A program made the translations under genes and the position numbers. The notes under the pieces are model-generated. The model ran no database searches. It was not told the DNA's origin and saw only the letters and a list, made by a program, of their open reading frames with translations. Below are positions 26,567 to 39,100 of a stretch of DNA of 64,000 bases, in pieces (the first letter of the stretch is position 1; each line of letters opens with the position of its first letter). The DNA is taken from positions 1,834,530 to 1,898,529 of the forward strand of contig JAVTLE010000023.1 in NCBI GenBank assembly GCA_033439295.1. Reading direction: 5' to 3'. The stretch is from Deuterostichococcus epilithicus. Taxonomy: Eukaryota > Chlorophyta > Trebouxiophyceae > Prasiolales > Stichococcaceae.

Positions 26567-29500
26567 TCAGTCCGCTTTCACCGATCGGAAGACGTGTTTC
26601 ACAAAAGCCAGCGACGCCTGCATGTGCAGCGGCAACGAGGTGGTTAGCGTGCCATCTTGCGTCAGCGTTTCGCCAGAGATGACAAGCAACAAGTCCGACT
26701 CACCCGCCAGCCGATGGTGCCTGCAGATGGAGCAGCAGCACCATGTGTCAGCATGAGTTGTCCGTGTGCAACTTTCTCCTCAGTCATGGCTGAGCAAGGG
26801 TGTCGCCTTCAACAAAATCGCAAGGTCGCATAACTACTTGCAGACATCTTACCCAGCATCAAGAACAGCCCTGCGGACACAAGCGACGAAGCAGTCAGTG
26901 GTCGCACATCCAACAGATCCTGTCCCAGAAATGCTGAGCATAAGCGAAGGAGGTCAACCGCCTCACCATAGCAGATGCAGGCTTCCCAGCCAAAGAAAAA
27001 CGCCGTCTGCAATACACCGACAGATGCCACTGCATCAGCTGTGCCATGTCCTCATTGACAAAGGGTCAACACACTCAACACAGAACGCCAAGGGGGCCAA
27101 CAGTGCACCTGCATGAACCCGTTCATGTCGCTGCGCCAGGCGTAGTAGTAGAAACAGTAGCCGTACACAAACAGGCCTGCGTGAAACCTCCAGCGCTAGC
27201 CTGAGTACTGATGCTGTTGCTAGATGATGCGACATGGGCTGGCAAAGGGTTGGTTCCCGGTCAGCCGATGAGTGGAGTTGAAACGGATCTGTCAGAGAAG
27301 CCAGCCAGGAAGCAGCAGCGACTACTTTGAGAGTGCCACCTGTGGAGCCGCCGCAGAGGAAGGACCGCCACCACCAGCGGTGGTCCTCGACTGCCAGCTG
27401 AAAGTAGGTCAGCGCGATCGTGATAAACGCCGTGACGATTATCAGGATGAGAAACACGATGAAGAGGATGCTGTAGATTGTATAGACCTGCAGGCGGACA
27501 TAGTAGTCCTGCTTGAATTTCTCACAGCAGCGCCTCACCAGAGACAACCAGCAGGCAATTTAGACGAACTCCGATAGCCGGCAGGTTCTGATGGCTCACC
27601 TTGTGGCCCCACATGCTGCTGAACACGTAGAACAGCTCGATGTAGATGGCCGAGAATGGCAGGAAGCCTGCAGTGGCATGCCACGGTTGTTGTTACTGGC
27701 CCTGCCTTTGTCTGACGACTTGACGATGGCCCATGGGCCAGGCGATGCAGCACTCCCAAGCCCAGCTGGATGACGTCATATCGCACCTGCCATGACCATC
27801 TGCGGCACTGTCCCCCGGTACCACGGCAGCGATGGCACCTCCCTCGGGTACCTGTTGCGTCAGCCGGCCATGGTGATTGAAATGCGCTTACCACAGGGAT
27901 TGGGATGTGTATTACTTCCTGATCTGAGGGAGTCCCGGTTTGTCACGTCACAGATGCCCTTCAAGCCGTTTAAGAGTCAGCAATGGCGCACTTGGTGGTG
28001 CGGGTCGGCGGGTTGAACTCCATGCGCGTATTCTTGCCAGTAATTCCGCCCAGCACCGTCAGCGGGAATGTCACCTGCAGAAGACCTTTCCTCCGGCATC
28101 TTTCAAGAATTGCGGGTCAGCCCGCTTGAGTATAATGGAATCGAGAGTGTGCATGAGCCCATAATCATCAACATGGCATGAGCTCAATGGCATGCAGCGG
28201 GTCCAGACCCGCGACGCGCCGTCGGGCAGCAGGCACAGCCGGCCGAGAACGCAGGGCACAGCGGGCATCATCAGCGCACCAGCGCCCATATGAAGAAGAT
28301 GATACAGATGGTACCGAAGGGTAGCGCGGCGCTCGAGCGGTAGGCGATGGCCACGGTGTTCAGGAAGGAGAAGGTGACCAGCAGCGGGCCACAGAACAGC
28401 GTGGTCGTGAACAGCACGTTGCGCACCCAGGCGGTGCCGCCAAACATCTTGTACTGCGCCCCCGACACGTACCCCGCCACGCCTGCAGTGGCAGCACAAG
28501 CAAGCGCAAATGATGGAGTCTTCCACCTGCATCGACGGATAGTCTCCGCCCCACTGGCAGTGCCATCACCGTGGGCCGCGGCCGGCCCTTTGTGGCGGAG
28601 CCGCAGCCCGTGAACGATGCCTTTGTTGCTTGTTCAGCTCATGCTGCTGACACCCTCCCAAAGCTCGCTGACAGGGTGCAGGGCTGTTTCGGCAATTCCA
28701 GGTGCCATTGCAGCCTTGACATGAGTCGAATTTTGGTGCATGAAGCCGCAGGCAGCATCAGTAGACCTTGTGAACGGTATACGGACGCCTTGCAATGTGT
28801 CCTGACGGACCCACAAGCACCATGTGCGTAGCCTGCGATATCCCCACGGTCACGCATCATGGACCCTAAATTCCCGACTTCAAGAAGCGAACAACCCTCT
28901 TGAGCATGATTTGCCTTGATGGGCCTCCTGCACCAGTGCAAAACCCTGAGCATGCAACCCACCGGCGGTGACGGCGTACAGGACGATGACGGAGGAGAGC
29001 AGGGCGCCGCGGGAGTAGGGGTAAAAGTTGCCCGCCAGCGCCATCGCGAAGATCAGCAGCGTCATCACCAGGATCTGCGTTCCACTGCCCACCATGGCGG
29101 CAAAGAGATTGCTGTGCGGCGGGAAGCGGAACACGTCGCCGTGCAGCAGCTTCCACCCCGTCTCCTCCGCGTCATCTGCTGCGGGGCAGCAGTGCGCGGT
29201 CCGAGCGTCAGCATGCGGCCTCCAACAACGTTTTAACTTTCAACTGCCTTCGACAGTAGCTTTCTTGTTCTTGGTGTGAGGTGATCGGCACTCCTCAGTG
29301 GGCAAGCCAGGCGGCAGCAGCAATGCAGGCGCGCACATCAGTCTGTCCTTTTGGCCCTGGAAGGCACAAACGGTGCACCCACCGGCCTCCTCATCGCGGA
29401 ATCGAGCGAAGTCGTTCTTGAGGACACGCATCAGGATGGTGGCCAGGAAACCCGTCAGCAGCAGCACCGTTACGCAGCTGTTGATGATGCTGAACCAGTG

Positions 29501-31237
29501 GATCTGCGCATGACGACCGAGCAGCATGGTCACTCCTGTGCGCCGCAGCAGACGGGTGAGGCGGCATCAAGATTGAATGCAGGGACCTCTGGCGCAATCA
29601 GACATCTAGACTCGCGACATGGCTGCATGCTGGTCACTCGAATGCTGGAACATTCGTTACCTCAAGGTGTTGCGGCAGGAAGGAGTACTTGCTGTACTTT
29701 TCCATGCGCTTCTCGGCCGGGATCTGCGTCTCCTCCCACTTGACAGAGTAGGTGAAGTCCACGATCTGGGCGGTGTCATCGCTGATGTCTCGCGTCTTCT
29801 TTGGGTCCGTGCTCACGTTCACCTCGATCACCCGGTCGCCTACGACGCCACGCTAAACATGTCCTCAGCCTTTTGCCGGGGCTCCCCTGCTCTGCACAAC
29901 GTGCAGACATCATCTGGCTGACCCAGATACCGCCTCGCATGCAGAGCAACGCCCATACGACGAGTGCAGGCAGTGCAGGAGGGAGCCTCATACGAGCCTG
30001 GGCACACAGGGTGTGAAAGGCGCACCATTGTAGCGGATGTCAAAGTGGATGTGGGTGAACAGGTACTGCTTGTAGTGCGTCACATCCCCCGTGTGCAAGA
30101 TCTTCTCCACCTTGCCCACAAAGCCCCAGATGGGCAGGTCGTCCAGGAACATCTGCAGCGCGCAGGACAGCGCATCAAAATTCCCTCCCTACCGCCCCCG
30201 GTCTTCCTGATTCCCCTCCTGCATGGGCCGCAACGAACTGGAGCGACCCGCTCCTGCGCAAGCGGCGCAGCATCTGAGGAGACAGCATCAGCATCACAAG
30301 CAGGCAGCGTCCCGGTGCCTCACCTGGAAGTAGAAGTCGCGCTGCACCGCCTTGCGAAACCGCTGCAGCTCCTTAGCAGAGAGCTCCTTGGAGCACAACA
30401 CCTCGCCCTCCTTGTCCACTCGGAACCTGATGTCGAAGGGCGTGTTCACCTGACCATGCACAGCGCGGCCCACGCCTGAGGATGCGTCCTGGCTGTCTTT
30501 GGAACACCTGATGCATGTTCGGAACTCTGCAGCAGCAACATGATGCTGCAGCTTGGCGGCAGGAACAGCAGCAGCAGCAGCAGCGGCGGCGGGAGCAGCG
30601 TGACTGCAGGAAGCCGCACCAGGCGGTCGCCCTCCAGCACCTCGCCCAGGCCCTCTGCCTTGTACTCCTTGCCCATCGGCGGAGCACAAAAGGGCTCTGT
30701 GTAGTACTGGTACGTCTCGCTGTGACGGCGCATTATGTGGGTCAAGATCCTGTGCAAGAATGCAGCAGGCGGCAAGGCAGCACATAGCAGCGCATGCATG
30801 CTTCACAGAGGGAAGAGGGAGGAGGTTGAACGCACTGCGAGTTGGCGAACGGCCCAACTTTGTTCGCATACAGCTGCGGGTAAACCACCACTCGTGTTTT
30901 TGCTGCTCTTCGTGTTGCATACGGTCAGCGATAATACGCAAAGGAGTTCGGCAGTCATCATCATGAGTCTGTCTCCTCCCGCGCGGAGGTGACCGGCGAA
31001 TTTAATCGTCCGCATCATCGCAGGAGGCCAGCCGCCTGCGACATGCTTGACCGATCTTACCTTGATCTGGTCGCCCTGCTTGAAATGCCGGGCATGGCCG
31101 ACAAGCAGGCTGCGGGTGGCACCTCTGTGTCCTTCAAGGTGCGCGGCGGACACATGTACTGCATCCTGTGCGCATGACGCAAGGACGCAGCCCGCCAGCA
31201 GCAACGCCAAGCAGCATGCCCAGCCAGATCTACGCAT
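26567..31237 (-). CDS. TMN1: Transmembrane 9 superfamily protein (nonaspanin, TMN1/TM9SF1 type)
   Basis: Endomembrane nine-spanner involved in Golgi/endosome sorting. The start at 31237 gives a signal peptide ([20 protein letters not shown]). The luminal domain includes [57 protein letters not shown] and [12 protein letters not shown]. The membrane part begins with [20 protein letters not shown] (about 29460-29510), then [66 protein letters not shown], a [18 protein letters not shown]-type loop, [18 protein letters not shown] and [18 protein letters not shown]. The last four exons are 27006-26967, 26870-26853 (18 nt), 26720-26704 (17 nt) and 26617-26567; they join in phase and end in VFRSVKAD. 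The terminal KxD is the Golgi-retention signal of this family. Over ten exons. Confidence 0.93.
30555..30595 (+). repeat. (CAG)n-type triplet run in a TM9SF intron
   Basis: A run of about seven CAG/AGC triplets passes into CGG/CGG units within the intron that follows the GEVLEGDRL exon. It is not part of the inferred coding sequence. Confidence 0.6.
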
Positions 31238-31787
31238 GACTGGCGGGGCACGCCGTGTATCACCCGGTGTACCAGAAAGGGACGATCCAGACGAGCTGAT
31301 TGAACGACTGTGGTGAGAGCGGGGGTTCCACAAACTGAGCAGCGATATTCAGGTTGATCCCGGCTCGAATGCAAGCGGTCGTGTAGGGCTGTGTGCGCAA
31401 ACGTATTCTGGAGATCTGGACACGAGCTGGTTTTTTTGTGCATGCAAATGTGCCCAAAAAGCTTTCCCGTTTGCTTTCCTTTACTTACACAGATCACGTC
31501 GCAATTGTTGATCAGTGGCGAGCACGTCAGAAGACCCTTCGCCATTGCGCAGCATCACCATCCCGACTGTCGCCAGATTGGTTGCACCGCTAACTCGCAG
31601 GCCGGCCGAGGCATTTGCTGCTGGAGAATCGACAGAGAGCAGCAATATGCATACAACCAGGAGCCAGAGGGTGCGATGCTCCATCTTCATCTCAAGCAGC
31701 CTGGTTGTGGTTTGGCCACTGAGCGCAAATGGAACCCCAGAACTCCGCCCCGACTATGCTGTTTAATCGCAGGGCTCGTCCGTCTGG
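31238..31787. promoter_or_regulatory. Divergent intergenic region, TM9SF / type I membrane protein
   Basis: This 550-bp gap between opposed start codons presumably holds both promoters. AT content rises around 31390-31500, including a run of seven T at about 31431-31437. No gene recognised. Confidence 0.4.
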
Positions 31788-32711
31788 ATGCGTCACATCG
31801 TTGTTGTCGCCCTGCTGCTACAAGGTGAGGCACATGGCCATCACGGCGTCTGCCCTGTGTGCTGGCGGTGGTTGCAGCAGCGGCTGACGCAACCTCTGGC
31901 ATCTTGCAGGCGCAATCACTGCAGGAGCGCAGCCTCCGGCGTCGGAACTCAGCGACGCTCCGGCGGCAGAAACGCCGACGCAGGCCCCCTCCCAGGCGCC
32001 AGCGGCACCACCAACGCCATCGACGGCGGCCAGCGGCAGCAGCACGCCTACAAGGGCACCCACAACTGCACCAGCAGCAGCCTCTCCAGCAGCAGACGCT
32101 CCGGCAGACACCAGGTGAGCCTCCCGAATTCCGATACGTGTTGTGGCATGGCGAGGCCCGGATCTCAGACGAAGGCAGTGACAGCACAAGCTGCGGCACT
32201 GAAGACTTTTCGGCACTGCCTTCCAGCAGCCCTCCGGCGCCGCCGCCCCTCAAGTTTGCGGACGCAGTTGCTGCGGAGGCGCGGAGCCATCGCAACCTGT
32301 CCTGGATAGCCGCTGTGGTTGTCGTCGTCCTCCTGGCGGGCAGCCTCACATGGTGCGGCGCCCTGCGGGCACTTGTGTGAGCACGGATGCTGCCCACAAA
32401 CATGCAGCGCCTCTTTGTGTACATGAAGCTGCCGAGGAAGGGCATCAGCGTGGCCGCTGGCGACCTAACTCTCGCTGTCGTTGCGCAGGTGCATCGTGGC
32501 TTACAAGCGGCGGCAACGTGCCAAGGCGGCGCGCTTCACGGTGAGCACCCTGCGGATGGTGCAACACTGCCTGTCTCGGTTGTCAGCCTCTGTGGTTGCT
32601 CCTGATGCGATGGATTTCCTCTTCTGAGTTCCAGTGATCCTATTTCCTAATACGATGCAGACGCTGCGAGACCAGGAGATGGCGTTCAAGTCCAACGACT
32701 TTGAATTCTGA
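31788..32711 (+). CDS. Small type I membrane protein of unknown function
   Basis: Five exons, 31788-31824, 31910-32114, 32227-32376, 32489-32540 and 32661-32711, total 495 nt (164 residues) and join in phase. The predicted protein has a cleavable signal peptide (MRHIVVVALLLQGAITAGAQ), an Ala/Pro/Thr/Ser-rich mucin-like ectodomain of about 75 residues, one transmembrane helix (WIAAVVVVVLLAGSLTWCGA) and a cytosolic tail starting with the basic stop-transfer CIVAYKRRQRAKAARF and ending SNDFEF. I do not recognise the family. The ectodomain composition suggests O-glycosylation (inference). The acidic-aromatic end could be a sorting or binding tail. Retaining the 112-nt intron 2 would stay open for a while but uses another frame, so the spliced form is preferred. 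Confidence 0.7.
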
Positions 32712-33144
32712 TACAAGTTGGCGTGGCGCTGAGGCCGATGTCCGCGCTTCTGCGTCTTTCATTTCTGAGCGCCTGAACACATGTCCCGCTCTCTCTCTGC
32801 TCTCGCGTGGAATCACGGGGTTTAGACTCGACTTTTCGATGTCTCTTTGAATTTTGTTGTCGTAAGGGCGTGCCAGGAGGGGAAGAAGGTCACGGAGCCC
32901 CTTTGCAGACCCCGAATGGTCACGGCTTGCACTTTGACCAGCTAATTGAGGTTCCAAACCACGAACACGAGTCAACTCAACCAAGACACAGTAGGTGCCA
33001 GCAACACCACAACTCGAAGTCTGAGCTTCTTCCGCCCCCACACATACATGCCAGACGAACACTGTCAGAACGTTTATTCCAAGCAACGACTTGTTGCCTG
33101 TGCAACTCCGAGCCGGCAGCACCCTTTCCTCCATAAGCAGGAAA
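32712..33144. other. Convergent 3' intergenic region, type I protein / polymerase-like gene
   Basis: A 433-bp gap between stops. From about 32940 to 33080 the plus strand is A/C-rich (G/T-rich on the minus strand), which fits a minus-strand 3' UTR of the polymerase-like gene. No coding sequence recognised. Confidence 0.4.
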
Positions 33145-36100
33145 TCACCAGTCCATCAGCCGCTGCCGCGCCTGGAGCAGCGTGTCCAGCCGCTTCGATG
33201 CGGACATGCGCGAGAAGAGCACGGCGCACTCGCCGTTCTCGCACACGACGGGGCCTAGCATCCCGCCGCTGTGGCAGCGCACACACGTGGACGTAGCCAG
33301 CCGCTGCCGCTCCCGCGCGACGTTGATGCGGTCTGTCAGGCCCAGCCACACCTGCGCGGCGAGTTCGCGTCATGGGCGGCCAGGCAGCTGCATCTTGGGT
33401 AAGGCCTCCGGCTGGGTTCATCGCCAGGCAAGAGGGCACAACTCCTGCAGGTGAAGGAGCGTACAACATGACAAGCAGGGACTCACCGTGGCAGCCTTGC
33501 CCTCCTCCGCGGCGCAGAACTCGCACAGCGCCGGCTCGGCGCCGCCCGCCCGCGCTTCGACTGTCCGCTTGCAGCCGCCCAGGCACCGCACCTGTCGCAT
33601 GTTACACCCAAAACTGTTTGCAGACCATGCAAGCAACGTAGCAATTCTACCGTCACGAGGATGATGGAGTATGACCTGCTGAAGAACAGCACTTCAGCTA
33701 GAGGCACCAGAAGCGTCGCGCACGGGGAACCCGAACCTTGGAGCGGAAGAAGGTCTTGAGCGCGGTCTGCTTGCCGCTGCCTTTGCCACTGGACGGCGCC
33801 GCCTGTGTGCCCGCAAAGGTGGGGTCCTCGCGTGCCGCCGTGTGCGGCCCCGTCAGCAGCGCCTGGATGGGCGCCACAACCGAGCGACTGCCGAGGGAGC
33901 ATTGCGATGCAGTGGTGATGTCATGGGCCGCGGCGCTCATTCTGCAGGTGCGGGGCTGTCTGCCGGCCCGGTTGCGGCACAGGAGCTCCTGCCGTGCCAG
34001 CAGGCAGAGTCCACATCTGCAAGAGGCGCAAGCGACACATGCAGGGTGACACACAGCGCTCCTGCTGGATCACCTGCAGCTCAGCGTGCGACAGGCACGT
34101 AGCGAACAGCTCCTTGATGGATGCAGCGACCTTGTTCTTGAAGTACAGCTCGGCTGCGCCGGTGGCGCCTGCCTTAGCAGCGGTCAGGGGGTCCTCACTA
34201 GCGTCATCCTGCAGGGAAAGCGACTTTCCATGAGTGGTTTTCGGGCCTCGGTGGTTGCTTGCACATCTCGTGGTTCCTGCATTGCGCATGGCTGATCCGT
34301 GAGACATGGTGCCAGTGGCGGGCATGGATACGACAGGCTGAGCAGCCCCGTGAGCCCAGTAAGCGCAGGAAGGGAGGACAGCCATGGCGGGTGAACCAAA
34401 TTGCTCGCCTGCAGGCGGGTGCCCGGCAGCAGCACATACTGGATCCTTTGACCCAGGACGAAGGTGCGGCCGGGGTCACGCGCCGCCATCCGGGCCGCCA
34501 GCGCCGCGTGGGGTCCCCGCATCTCCTCGCCGCTCCCTGACCGCCATAGGTGACGACACGTCAGGGCTTGGTTGTCGAACGTCGTTTTGCAGCACGTGGT
34601 AGCGCGAGCATGGTTGTGGAGGATTTGATGTCGTCCAGGAGGAGCGTCACGCACAAGCCCAGCCACTGGGGCATGCTCAGGTCCTGACAACGAACTCGGC
34701 ACATCTGCTGAAACCTGCGTCTTGGCGCACAGGCCGATTTCTGGAGCAACAACGCTGCCGGCCTTACCTTCGGCAGCAGACGCAACCTGGCTCCCTGTCA
34801 CTCGCCACAGACCACCAGTCTGGATCAGTTCGCTCAGCTCGCAGCCGCCGCTGAGCAGCCGCCTCACCTCTTCCTCCACCCACCTCATTGCCGCCTGTAG
34901 GGTCCAACAAGCACGGCGTTCGAACCCAGCTCAGGCACCGCAGAACGCGCAAGCCAGGAGCCGCGGCGCGGTCGCAGGTGTGCTGCAATCTCGATGCTGC
35001 AGCTCCAGCAAACACGACCGGCGACACGGAAACGGAGTTTGGGCAGACCATCCTTTCATATTCATTTTTTGGGGGGGGGACCACTCGGCCTTACAGTGAG
35101 TCGCCGGCACCTATCCTTTCACGTTTTCTTTCTAGAAAGAAGGCAGCTCGGTTAGCCACGCGGCCTTACAGCGAGTCGCCGGCACCTATCCTTTCATGTT
35201 TTTGTTTAATAAAGAGAAGGCAGCTCGCTTAACCACTCGGCCTTACAGCGAGTCGCCGGCACCGCCTGCATCTCCGTCCTTCCGTATATTCTGTTTGAAA
35301 AGAAGGTGAGAAAGAATAGGCGCCTCGGCCTGCAGCGAGTCGCCGACACTTCCATCCTTTCGTGGTTTCTATTTGACAAGAAGGCAAGAAAGGATAGTGT
35401 CAGGCCTGAATGATTCGCCCTCAGAGCGACACAGGTCTGGGCAGGTTGGGCTGCGGCAGCGCACCGGGACGTCGTCCTGCAGGATGATGCGGCGCACGGC
35501 GCCGCCCAGCGTCGTTCGGAGGATGCCGGGACTCATCCGCCAGATGGACTTGAGGCCCTTGACCAGCAGCTGGGCCTTGCCCTCCCTCACGTCCTCCTCG
35601 GTCTCGAAGCTGCGCCCTGCAGCGCACATGCCGACCGGAGATTCATCATCGACCGCGGCGCTCGAAGCGCGCAGAAGGTCGTGCGTTGCCATCGACGCGG
35701 GCACCCAGGGTGTGGCCGTCTGCAGAATGGTCGTGTTCCCGGCGCGCCTGCATATCGGTTGACGTGCAGCAGCAGGAACGGCGACAGGACCTGTGAGGGT
35801 GCCACAAACACGACCGTCAGCGGGCATGATCGCTGCATCTCGAGGGTTCCACAGCCAGACAAAACGGGATATGAGGACACGAGGCACAACAGCAACGTCA
35901 CCTTCTCAAACTTCAGCTCCATCTCAGGTGGGAAGGCGGCAGAGACGAGCTGGCCCGCCTGCATCGAGGGCGCATCCGACAAACACTGAAGTGGTGTCAT
36001 GAGTTGCTGCGTGCTCGGCTTGGCACGCTGGGCAAGCATGTGGGTCCAGGCGCACGCAGTGCAGCATCAAGCATGTGCTGCGACTGGAACACCATGCGCA

Positions 36101-39100
36101 GTGCGCCGATCAGCCACCCATCACTGGTGGACTGTGATCAAGTCCGCAGAGTGTCCCACCTGCCGCCCCACAGAGACGGCCTCCAGGGGGCTGCAGTCTG
36201 GGAGGTGCACGAAGATGCTGTCTGTCTGGCCGTAGATCACCCGCGCAGTCTTCCCGTTGGGCCCCAGCTTGCCTGCGCCAGCCAGGCTGCCTTCAAGCAG
36301 GCGCCGGGCGCGCTGAACTGTCACACGCGACGCCGAGACTGGAGGCCTCGCCGGGCGCGGCTGTCAAGTGTTGGGCCTGCCTCGCTGGTGCTGGTCCTCG
36401 TTACAGACAGCCAAGGCCGTTTCATGGCAAACAAGCCAGCTCGAGAGAGTGCCGGAGCTTGGTGCGCGCACCGTCTGCAGCCAGCTCGTGCAGCACCTCG
36501 ATCGCGCGGCGCGTCGAGGCGGCTCCCATGGCTAGGCACGAGTCCGCCAGCGGCAGGCACTGCAGCATGGACGTCTGGGCGCCCGTGAAGCCGTACAAAG
36601 CGTTCGCCGTCAGCTGCGTGTCGACAAGTGGCAAGTCTTGCGACTGCTGCAGCTGCCAGGCGGCGCTTGCCGAGTGCTGGCTCCATCAAATCGTGCTGGC
36701 AGGACTTGCCAGGTACAGCTGGTTCTTCGAAAAAACAGGGTGCAGCAGCCGCGGCTTGCTCAGACGGCTGCCAGGTCTGTCTCTGAAGCTGCAGCGGTGC
36801 TGGACCCTGTCAACCACTTCGAGACACGGTCGGAGGAGCTGGGTGGACCTTGAGAGCTTTCTGCCGGCTGTCGAGGACGGCTCGCCGCGCCGGGTCGGTC
36901 GTGTCCTTCAGCACTGCGCGCGTCGCCGTCCGCGCCCGGATCAGTGCCGCCAGGATGCTCGGCAACACGCCCTTGCGCAGGCCAGGCTTTACAAACTTGT
37001 CGCCTGCGATGATGGGCACGAGTTGAGAGTCTTCGTGTCCGAACCGCTCTGAGGATCTGCGACGCAGCTTGTTGCTGTCAAGCAGGGGCAGCGTGCACGC
37101 GCACGATGACGCTGGGCATGCCAGGGGCGCAATGCCCCGACCTGTGGGGGTGGTGGTGACATCATCCGGAGGCAAGCCTGCGACGTCGTCGGGGTGCAGC
37201 AGCGTCGTGAAGCACAGGTTGTACGCCCGGAACAGCGAGGGGTACCTGCCGCACATCGACCATGGCCCACGAGTCAGCACCTGCTGCACCGCTTGTCACA
37301 AAGCCGCGGGCGCCGGCGCCCCCCACGCCCTGCTGCTGCCTCGACCTGGACGCACATGCTTGCTATGCCGAAGGAGCTGAGGTGGCAGGGCTGCCCAGCC
37401 GCATGTGAGCAGGATCCGGCCTGCCGACCCCATGTGCGCCGGCGGCAGAGGAGCTACTACAGAGTGTCAGACGCTCCTCCAGGCATGTGCGACAGCTCGA
37501 GGCAGGTGCCAGGGGCGCGCACAGGCTGGCGAAGTCGAGGACGCAGACGGGGGAGCGGTGGAGGCCCACGGTGCCCGCCTCCACCGGGTGCAGCAGGAAT
37601 GGCGACTCGGACAGCTGCTGCGGGTCCACGCGGCCGCTCACCATGTAGCCCTGACGCCGGGCATTGCGCAGCAGCAGGCTCCACGTGCGGATCATCTGCA
37701 GCAGGGTGTTCAAAACCCAGTTCGTCGACTTGCTCTGAACACAAAACCTCCCTTGATGTTCATGGGCGATCCGATTCGAGCTTTCCAGATGTGATGCAGC
37801 ACACGAGCGGGTGCGTCCCAACGTATGCGGCCGGACTCGTGATTGCTGGGCCTCGCGGCAGCATCACACGAGCGCAGTCGGGGCGAAGGCGACACAGCGC
37901 GCGCATGCGCAGCGCCGGCCCGACAGGGCACCCATGGCCCAGGGCTGGGGCAGCACCTGCGCATTGTAGAGCACATTGGCCAGCGTGAGGCCCGTCGCGC
38001 GTGCCAGCTCGATGGACTCTGGCACCGTGGCCATGCGTCCCAGCAGTGCGATGACGGCGCCGGCACGCGTCGCCGAGTATGCCGCCAGCCGCGCCGCGCC
38101 CGCCTCTGGGTCGAACCTGCCGCACAGCAGCAGCACGTCCTTGTGCACTGGAACCCTGTTTGAGGTGCTGTGAAGAGATATTTGAGGGGACCCAGGCCTG
38201 GTTCGCGTGGCCGATGTCGACCTGAGACTTGCGGCCAGCGGGGAGAAAGACCTCGAAGCATCGGAGGCATGCCAATTGTCAGGCACTGCAATGCTGGAAC
38301 GGCGGCTTTGTTGCAGATCCAAACAACTGCATCTGTCATGCTTCCGGAGGGATGCTCACGGGACGGACGCTAGCGGCGGCGTCGGTGGGGCGAGGCCCGC
38401 CAGCGAGGCGGCGGAGGAGGGCGGCAGCACCTCCAGGCGCCGCCCCAGCAGCGACTGGCAGGCGTCCACCAGGCTGAAGCTCGCCAGCGTGCAGTTGGTC
38501 AGGATCTGCGAGAATGGTCGAAGAGCCGCGGATCAGGGGCGTGCGCCCGGGCCCAGCCCGATCAGCCTCCTGCCCTGAAAAGCGTCAGAACAACAGGCGC
38601 AACAGCTCCGGCTGCATGCCGGCCTGCATGTATGGCAAGCTCGTTTGCAGATCACATTGGCTTGGACACCTCGTGCTCCAGACGGAAAGGATGCAATAGG
38701 ATGCGGCACCTGGCGCAGCAGGTCGAACACAACACGCCCCTCGATGTCAGCTCTGTACGTCTCTTGGTTGCTGGTGCTGGTCATTCGGCTCTGGCTGCGC
38801 ACCCAGTTGGCGTTGTACTGCGTCACCTTTTTCACCGTCACCGGCCGAGCGGAAAGGCCCTGCACACCAGAGAGGCCATGCGTGACCACAAGGAACTGCT
38901 ACTTCGGCGTCAGCCTGGTCAGCGAACAAGCGTGCAATGAGGACACCAATCGTTCTCAGGCCGCTCCCAGCCAGTCAGGGGCAGAAGACAGGTGCGCCGG
39001 GGCAACGATGGCACAGGTGTGGCCAGGCCGGGTGTGCAAGGGGCGCCGACCTGAAGGCGGGAGATGGGCAGCCCGCCGCCATCGATCTTCAGGGCCCTGA

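Noticed and set aside
35045-35420. A true tRNA gene in the minisatellite
   Set aside because: Only the D-arm-like box is present; no acceptor stem, anticodon arm or B box could be folded by eye.
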